Source: Craterostigma plantagineum (Eukaryota; Streptophyta; Magnoliopsida; Lamiales; Linderniaceae). Taken from it: DNA of 64,000 bases. The notes beneath the pieces were generated by a model. The model did no database searches and was not told the origin of the DNA. It was given only the letters and a program-made list of their open reading frames with translations. Positions 56,927-64,000 of this stretch are shown piece by piece (the first letter of the stretch is position 1; the number at the start of each line of letters is the position of its first letter). Where the stretch lies: contig JAPQWV010000017.1 of assembly GCA_027422505.1 (NCBI GenBank), forward strand, positions 17,299,501 to 17,363,500, read 5' to 3'. Position numbers and translations under genes: made by a program.

Positions 56927-57716
56927 CCCGGTTACCAAAAAAAAGAAAAAAAAAGAATACGTAAATATCAAAGATGAAGACATAGTTTCTTCCCTGATAT
57001 TTGGCTCGTATCACGTCGCATCCGTCAATTCTCCCGTTCGTGAATAGGTTCTGCCTCACGTCTCTTCTCAGCCCGTATGCGTACCGCTGCCCTCCACTGC
57101 GTGTGTGTGCTGCGTGAGCTTCAGTTGCCCGCTGCCCTACGTGCGTACGTCGTTGAATGATTTCGTCGAGCGGGTGGTGAGCGACTGAAGATGGCTGCCG
57201 TTTCAACTCCTGTTGTCCCTCAGCGCGAGCTGCCCCCGAAGCAGCGAACTCGTTTCTTTTTCAGCCGTGTATGCTCGTAAATGCTTCAATTAGCTCAGAG
57301 GAGGCTGCGGGAGTTCGACGTGGCAGCGGTGAACTTGGAGTGCGAATCTGAACCGACAGCTGCGAGCTTCAATTTCTCCCAGCTGTGAAGTGCTCGATGA
57401 GTTCCTTGAGAGCTGCGTGCTTTGAGATGGGTGCCTGAGAGGTGTATGCTTCAGATGGGCTTGGTGTGTGTTGGAGCGGTGGTTGAGAGATGGATGCTTG
57501 ATGGTTGGGGCATACGTTGATGTGAGTTTGAGTGGAGAGGTGGTTGCAAGATGGTGAAGTTCGATCGCCGCTCTTCTCCAAGATTGGCCATTCTTTTAAT
57601 GAGTTCACATGGTAGAACCATAGAAGACATGTGACTGATTTTCTGCATAAAACATGAATTCTTTTCGGCTATTAAAACTCCCCATTTTCAGCAATAACTT
57701 AGGTAGTGGAGGCTTT
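56927..57716. other. unassigned sequence between elements F and G
   Basis: A 94-residue minus-strand frame (57206-56922) with a basic, Arg/His-rich N-terminal half is the only notable open region; it shows no family I can name and runs into an A-rich tract. 57370-57650 holds two overlapping minus-strand frames, also unrecognised. It could be an old element remnant. Confidence 0.4.
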
Positions 57717-58256
57717 TGTTGGGATCCGTGACCGTATGGATCCGAAAAGACTTTAACATTGATTGGATTAATTAAGGCGATAAACCAAATACAGCGGAAA
57801 TAGAAAACGTACCTGAGAATTCCGTAACGTTCTTATTGAGAACCGAGTATGTGGATCTTCCAAGTACGCGTACGTGAAACCTTTAGCTCGGGGAAGATGG
57901 GTATGCCAAAGATCTTTAGACGGCAGTGTCTAGGGTTTGACGAGAGTGACGGCTGTGTGTTTCGTTATACATCACTTAGGGACCAACCCATAATATAGAT
58001 GTCACAATGGGTCGGCCGGTTAATAAGCCCATCAGATATTTACGTTCCAGCCCCCAGAAATTTTACACAATTATTAATTAACTCCGCACATCTTATTTAA
58101 TTGCAACAGACCCCCATTAGATTTGATTGATCACCGAATGGTTGTTTAACTTAATTACAATATTTGGCATACGACTAATACCGCAATACATGTACGTCTA
58201 CATGTCCAAACATTAATCATGCTAGAAACACGTATTCGAATAGTCACAACCTAACA
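57717..58256 (-). repeat. element G 3' LTR
   Basis: TGTTGGGATCC to ACCTAACA, 540 bp, followed by ATCTCCCACAGGAC, which in element sense is the purine tract GTCCTGTGGGAGAT typical of such copia elements. Confidence 0.85.
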
Positions 58257-58732
58257 ATCTCCCACAGGACTATAAGAGTCGTATTTATCCAATAAGCACC
58301 GTTCGTCGTATACTAAATAGCGTACCGAATATAGCTATAACCGAAGTGTCGCATATGAAACCAATCATGTCCATCAATATTGTCGATGCAAGAACTAAAG
58401 GGGTTGTCGTATACATATATCATAACTTAACCCACAGTAATCACGAACACCAACTCCATCGAATGACATAGATCAAGCGTGGACGTGTAGCATGGAAATT
58501 ACATGCTCAGAATTCCGAGATAAACTAATGGATATCTGAAAAACCCAAATGTCATGTCATAAACATGTATTAAAGAAACTGTATTAAAAAGTCATTAAAC
58601 ACATAATTACAGAATCCACAATAAGACATAAACTTAATTCGTCACACCAATACGAGCAACATGCTCATGAAATATAGCGGGCGCTAACGCTTTAGTAAGT
58701 GTATTTGCAATCATAAAATCTGTTCTTTATGC

Positions 58733-60331
58733 TCAATGAATTATATATCCACTCTGAACTCGTTCTTTCACAATTAGGAACTTAATGTCTATGTGCTTAG
58801 ACCTGCAAGAGCTCCTGTTGTTATTGGAATACATGACCGCCGAATTGTTGTCACAGAATAGCTTTATTGGTCGTTCAACAGAATTGACAACTGTAAATTC
58901 TGTCACTAAATTGCGCAGCCAAACAGCCTGGTTGGAGGCCTCGTAGCAAACTACAAATTCTGCCTCCATCGTAGATGAAGCGATAAGTGTCTGTTTGACA
59001 CTTTTCCAAGAAATCGCTCCACCAGCCAGCATAAAAACGTAACTAGATGTCGATTTGCGGCTGTCCAGCCATCCGCAAAATCAGAGTCACAATACCCAAT
59101 GATCTCCAAATACTCTGACTTTCTGTATATCTTTTGAAGATATCGAAAGACCCTTTAGGCTGCTACCCAATGTTCTCTACCCGTATTGCTTTGGTATCGA
59201 CCAAGCATTCCTACGATGAACGCCAAATATGGTCTGGAGCAAACCTGTGCGTACATTAAACTTCCCACTGCCGATTAATCTGGTATATCCTTCATGTGCT
59301 TGGATTCCAAAATGTTATCCGGACGCTGTTTGAGGCTGAAATTATCACCTTTTGAGATAGGAGTGTCGTGTGGACGACAATTTTTCCATGCTAAACCTTT
59401 GCAGTACGTTTTCGATGTAGCTCTTTTGTGATAATCTAAGAGTTCCCCGTGAGAGATCACGGTGAATATGGATCCCCAATACAAAAGAAGCTTCCCCAAG
59501 ATCTTTCATGTCAAAGTGACTTCCGAAAGAATCTCTTGGTGTCCGAAGTAAATAAACATCGCTGCTAGCTAGTAAAATGTCGTCTGCGTACAAGACCAAA
59601 AGATAAACCTGCTTCAACTGAATTTGTGATACACACAGTCTTCAGCAGAGTTAGCCTCAAAACCGAAAGAGGTGATAGTGTGGTGAAACTTTTGGTACCA
59701 CTGACGAGAAGCCTGCTGAGTCCGTAGATGGATTTCTTTAGTTACAGACCAGTGGGCTAGATTTGTGTGAAGCTAAGCCCTCTGGCTGCAACATATATAG
59801 TTTCCTTGAGATCTCCATTGAGGAAAACTGTCTTTACGTCCATTTGATGCAACTCAAGGTCAAAATGTGCCACAATTGCCATGATAATTCTAAAAGAGTC
59901 TTTCGATGAAACTGGAGAGAAGTTTCTTTATAATCTATGCCTTCCCTCTAGGTAAATCCTTTCACGACAAGACGAGCTTTATATCACTCAATGTCACCCA
60001 GTGAATCCCGTTCGGTTTTAAATATCCATTCGCGAAACTTAGAGCTTTCCATTGCCTCTTGGTAAGTAAAGGGATCATCTCCCACTAAATCAATGGTATC
60101 CTCATGCTCGTGAAGAAATACAATGTAATCATTCGGAATTGCATTTCTCCTTTCTCGCGTTGACCTCCGTAGAGGCGCTGGTTCCATCTGAGGTGCATGA
60201 GTTTGTACTTGATGATCAGCTTCAGCTTCACCTTCATAAGGCTGATCATGATGAACAACTACAGGTGAAGTATGCTGATCCGTTGGTGGAACGATTTCAT
60301 CTTCATCCATATCTCGAGGTCGGATAACCAC
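58733..60331 (-). pseudogene. element G RT and RNase H
   Basis: A pre-RT linker with RRSTRERRNAIPNDYI (60331-59984), RT with LLVLYADDILLASSD and catalytic YADD at 59580-59591, and RNase H in 59032-58733 with [20 protein letters not shown] and [10 protein letters not shown]. Between 59984 and 59617 the frame is broken several times. Confidence 0.92.
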
Positions 60332-60499
60332 AGGGACAAAAATCTCGTCCTGACCAACCTGAGCTGTATGAAGAGGAATTTCTGAACCCTCTTCTTCGAA
60401 TAGAAAATCGTTTCGATTATCCTTATCCTCCCCAAACTCAAGATCCTCGAAGAACCTACATTTCCTGTCTCGAAAAATGTTCTTAATGTGGGATCATAA

Positions 60500-61480
60500 A
60501 ATTTATAGCCTCGTAATTTTTCCGGATAACCTACGAAGTAGCTACTAACAGTCCTTGAGTCGAATTTCTTCTCGTCTGGCCTGTAAGGCCGTGCCTCAGT
60601 AGGACATCCCCAAACTCGTAAATGCCTAAGGACGGGCCTTTTACCCGTCTATAACTCGTAAGGGGTATTGTTCGTAGCTTAAGTAGGGACTCTGTTAAGA
60701 ATGTAGGCTGCGGTTCTTAATACGTCGCCCCAGAGAGAGTGAGGTAAAGTCGTACTAGCAATCATACTTTTCACCATATCCTGAAGGGTTCTGTTTCGTC
60801 TCTCAGCAACACCGTTCATATTTGGACTTCCTGGCATGGTGTACTGAGGGACGATCCCACACTCCTCTAGAAACTTAGCAAACAGATGGACGTTGTTCAC
60901 CTGATCCGTCATACCTCCCGTAGTATTCTCCACCACGGTCGGTCTAACAGCCTTCCGTTTTGCCGTGTCGATTTTCGACTTCGGCTTTAAACGCCTTAAA
61001 AACGTCAAGTGCTTCAGACTTCACATGAATTAGGTACAAATACCCGTAACGGAGTAATCATCGATGAACATGATAAAATAGCGTTGTCCATTCCAAGAAG
61101 CCGTAGGGAATGGACCACACACATCCGTATGAATCAGTTCTTAGACATCGTTACCTCTCTCAGCATTTATTTTTCTTTTATTTGTTGTTTTACCCTTTCA
61201 GAATTCCATCAGACACAAGCTTATCAATTCTCCTTTCGGATATATGATCCAGACGCTTATGCCATAGACCAAATGAATTCTCGGATGGAAACTTGCGCTT
61301 AATTCCTCTAGTTTCCACATTATGGGACTCTCCATAGTTAACTGTATCATGTAAATACAGATTTTCATGTTCAGATAAGTTACCTGTTCCCATAGCCGAA
61401 GATTTAAAATAAATAACACACTTTCTGTTACCAAATGAACAAATATAACCTTCCTTGTCCAAAACAGAAAGCGAAATCAA
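60500..61480 (-). pseudogene. element G GAG-pre-integrase and integrase
   Basis: LWHKRLDHISERRIDKLVSDGIL (near 61270-61195) is the HHCC start. Catalytic-core remnants and the Glu block GSPNMNGVAERRNRTLQDMV lie within 61008-60679, and the C-terminal part continues toward 60500. Part of the core between 61190 and 61010 is in other frames. Confidence 0.88.
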
Positions 61481-61499
61481 ATTCCGTCTAAACGACGGA

Positions 61500-61961
61500 C
61501 GACAAAAGTGTTATTCAGATAAAAAAAGAACCCAGAACTCAACACTAATAAATGTCCCCACGCCTTGAACTTCAACTGCTTCTCCAGCCACCATATAGAT
61601 GAATCTTTCGGCATCACTGGGCTTTCGCCAGTTTAGGCAGTCCTTCATAGACATACTTATACGAGTTGTAGCACCAGAATCATCCCACCAAGTATGTCTC
61701 TATACGGAAATCAATTGATTTCATGCGCTTACAAAATCAATTGTTCTTTAGGCGCCAAGCATGATATTTGGCACAATCATTCTTTATATGAGAAGTTTTC
61801 TTGCAGAAGAAGCGTTGAATTAATTTTTTTTTATGCTCTTTGTCAGAGCCCTTAGGCTTCTTCTGTTTAACCGCAGTTTACTTAGGTACTTTATTTTTCC
61901 AAGCATCAAATATTGTACCATTAGTTGTTGATATTATATTCACGACAGAGTTCGTCGCCAT
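61500..61961 (-). pseudogene. element G gag and protease remnants
   Basis: Minus-strand ATG at 61961 begins MATNSVVNIISTTNGTIFDA, then a shortened gag leads to a Cys/His knuckle region (about 61830-61745) and a protease with a DSGATT-like active site near 61680. The body of the gag fold is missing and the frames are shifted. Confidence 0.65.
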
Positions 61962-62519
61962 AACACCGACGATATCAGCTGAGAAGAGAACGATGATTGA
62001 ACTAACTCACAATTTTTAGCTTTAATTATGATTAAACATTAAATAATATCAACCCATCTTCAGCTTAATCGTTGTGCAAAAGAGCCTAGCGGAGGTTAGG
62101 TAGTCAATCCACGAGTGATCAAAATGGTGCAACGATCAAGCGTTCGTACCTATTCCAGCCAAGTAGTCGACTTCCGTAGGGCCGATCAACTACTCGCAAT
62201 GAAAAAACCTTCAGGTACTTCAGCTTACCGTCACAGACGTACACAAGCCACTGCCAGATAATCACCTTTCGAGGGTCGGTCGAAATATCCGCATGCGTCA
62301 TGTTACAGGCCTAGCGTAACATGCCAGTAAATGGAAAGTAACGCACGAATTCCTAGACAGCTACTTAATAAGAATTAAGGGCTATTTAAATGCCGGGCCC
62401 TATTAGCAAGTTTGGTTAGAAATCAGGCCCCATTAATGTTTGGGCTAAAGAGAAGGACCCAATTTAAGGTTTTATTAGAGTTCAGGCCCCCAATGATGCA
62501 AAAAGACATTTTTACCCTT
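61962..62519. other. unassigned flank of element G
   Basis: If element G were complete, its PBS and 5' LTR should be here, but neither TGGTATCAGAG nor a copy of the 540-bp LTR is visible. From 62390 short motifs (TCAGGCCCC at 62434 and 62484) begin that recur inverted after the tandem array. Confidence 0.45.
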
Positions 62520-63600
62520 GTTTATTCAGCTTTCCCGGCCAAAACACTGACTTGTTTATTCGGTACCACTTCATCGCAATCTGGTACCACATTATTTTGG
62601 TATATTTTATTATTCCAATTTGGGTAACACTTCTTATGATAATTATACCGCTTTACTCCTTTTTAGTACCGCATCTACTAATATTAAATACCAAATGTAC
62701 CACTTTACTCCATTCTAATACCACATCTTCTAAAACTAATACCAAATGAGAAAAGTAATATCTCGTACCAGTTTTTTTGGTAACAATTCATATGGTAATT
62801 ATACCACTTTATGCCTTTCTGGTAACGAATTATTTGAAATAAATACCACATGAGAATAAGTACTATCTCGTACCAGCCGAGTAACAATTCATATGGTAAT
62901 TATACCACTTTATGCCTTTCTGGTTCCGAATTATTTGAAATAAATATCACATGTGAATAAGTAATATCTCGTACCTGATGGTAATTATACCCCTTTATGC
63001 CTTTCTGTTACCGAATCATTTGAAATAAATACCACATGAGAATAAGTAATATCTCGTGCCTGTTGATTAACAATTCATATGGTAATTATACCACTTTATG
63101 CCTTTCTGGTACCGAATCATTTGAAATAAATATCACAGGAGAATCAGTAATATCTCGTACCTGTTGATTAACAATTCATATGGTAATATCACTTTACGCC
63201 TTTCCGGTAGCGAATCATTGGAAATAAATACCACATGAGAATAAGTAATATCTCGTACCAGTTGATTAACAATTCATATGGTAATTATACCACTTTACGC
63301 CTTTCTGGTACCGAATCATTTGAAATAAATACCACATGAGAATAAGTAATACCTCGTACCTGTTGATTAACAATCCATATGGTAGTTATACCACTTTATG
63401 CTTTTCTGATACTGAATCATTTGAAATAAATACCACAAGAGAATAATTAATATCATACCAGTCGATAAACAATTCATATGGTAATTGTACCACTTTAGTC
63501 CTTTCTAGTACCGGTTTTGTTAACGATTCAATTGTAATTATACCACTTTACTCCTTTTTTGTACCGCATTGTCTAAAATGAATACCAAAAGATAATGTCT
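62520..63600. repeat. tandem array, about 101-bp unit
   Basis: The unit carries CAATTCATATGGTAATTATA, CCACTTTATGCCTTTCTGGT, CGAATCATTTGAAATAAATA and AATATCTCGTACC. CAATTCATA-type starts occur at 62784, 62885, 63071, 63172, 63270, 63371 and 63470; one unit (62975-63070) is shortened. Units at both edges are more diverged than those in the middle. No coding sense. Confidence 0.9.
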
Positions 63601-64000
63601 CTTTATATAACACCTACAAGGGCATTTTTCATCAAATTATATTTTATGTCCCTTTACTATGATTTTTATGAAAACTATGTCCTTAAAACTATATTTTATA
63701 TGAGTAGGGCCTGAATTCAAACAAAAACTAACGTAGGGACCTGAAACGCCCAACAACTAATGCGGCAGCTACCCTATAAAACCCGAAGTTGGTCCAAAAG
63801 AAATTTAAGTGGGCCGAAAATTGAGTCCATTATTAACCTTAGGGCTGCTTTTCCTTTACAGCCAATAAACAGCCCTCATGCCCTAGACAGCCCAAAGGTT
63901 CTAATAGGTCCATTTACTAAACCTGTGAAAACCCTAATGAATTTAGCACCAAATGGCTGAAAGAAATCCCCAAATAGTGCAGCCGTCACGCCACCCAAGG
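63601..64000. other. flank after the tandem array
   Basis: Begins with CAAGGGCATTTTTCATC and later AGGGCCTGAATTC, which mirror sequence before the array. The rest is mixed sequence with no recognised gene; a 66-residue frame at 63760-63960 is not supported. Confidence 0.45.

Larger units (their letters stand above)
57717..61961 (-). mobile_element. element G: Ty1/copia, 3' LTR present, 5' LTR not recognised
   Basis: LTR at 57717-58256, polypurine tract next to it, then on the minus strand gag start, zinc knuckle, protease, integrase, RT and RNase H in copia order. Motif style (SHSLWGD-type integrase, GEASFVLGIHIHRD in RT) fits the Tork group. No second LTR or PBS was found beyond the gag start at 61961, so the 5' end is deleted, rearranged or too diverged for me to see. 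Confidence 0.88.

Noticed and set aside
47785..56931. A 5-bp target duplication for element F
   Set aside because: TCCCG on the left and CCCGG on the right do not match over five bases; only the 4-bp CCCG is shared and is reported as such.

Overview
The window is plant nuclear DNA, almost certainly from a eudicot. It has one host gene of recognisable function, an 11-exon cystathionine gamma-synthase (CGS) with a plastid transit peptide and canonical GT-AG introns. Nearly everything else is plant transposable elements: LTR retrotransposons primed by initiator-Met tRNA, a Mutator-like element and hAT-like elements, plus an endogenous pararetrovirus. I saw no tRNA or rRNA genes and nothing prokaryotic. 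The exact lineage cannot be read from the sequence; the CGS N-terminus looks asterid-like to me, but that is a weak impression.

Layout. 1-3477: upstream region and the CGS gene (+). 3478-5427: AT-rich flank. 5428-29955: one insertion site holding a nested complex. Its outer layer, element A, is a gag-only LTR retrotransposon in LTR-internal-LTR-internal-LTR form, with target duplication ACTTT at the far ends (5428-5432 and 29951-29955). Three later insertions sit in its first unit, each with a target duplication: (i) a Ty3/gypsy-type solo LTR at 6852-11526 (GAAGC), itself hit by a Mutator-like element at 7549-9801 (CACGATTTA); (ii) a 14.1-kb Ty1/copia element B on the minus strand at 12310-26443 (CAAAT); (iii) a 949-bp hAT-like element C at 26475-27423 (GAATTTGT). 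31175-34370: a decayed copia element E carrying a second hAT element D (32111-33018). About 37600-46880: a rearranged endogenous pararetrovirus (Caulimoviridae), a plus-strand block meeting a minus-strand block, plus a third short plus-strand piece. 47790-56926: a full-length Ty3/gypsy chromovirus F, minus strand, with 2.1- and 2.4-kb LTRs. 57717 to about 61961: a copia element G, minus strand, with a clear 3' LTR and no recognised 5' LTR. About 62520-63600: a tandem array with a period near 101 bp.

How the parts work. CGS makes cystathionine in the plastid, the committed step toward methionine. Its first exon keeps the MTO1 nascent-peptide region that in Arabidopsis lets S-adenosylmethionine stall the ribosome and shut the gene down. 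The retroelements show standard parts (PBS, polypurine tract, gag, protease, integrase, RT, RNase H), but their reading frames are interrupted many times.

Data quality. Element B has two LTRs that differ by only about two substitutions and two single-base indels, yet its gag, pol and downstream frames are shifted repeatedly. CGS, with perfect splice sites, has a single one-base frameshift. Some of the single-base shifts in this window may therefore be assembly or sequencing errors rather than biological decay.
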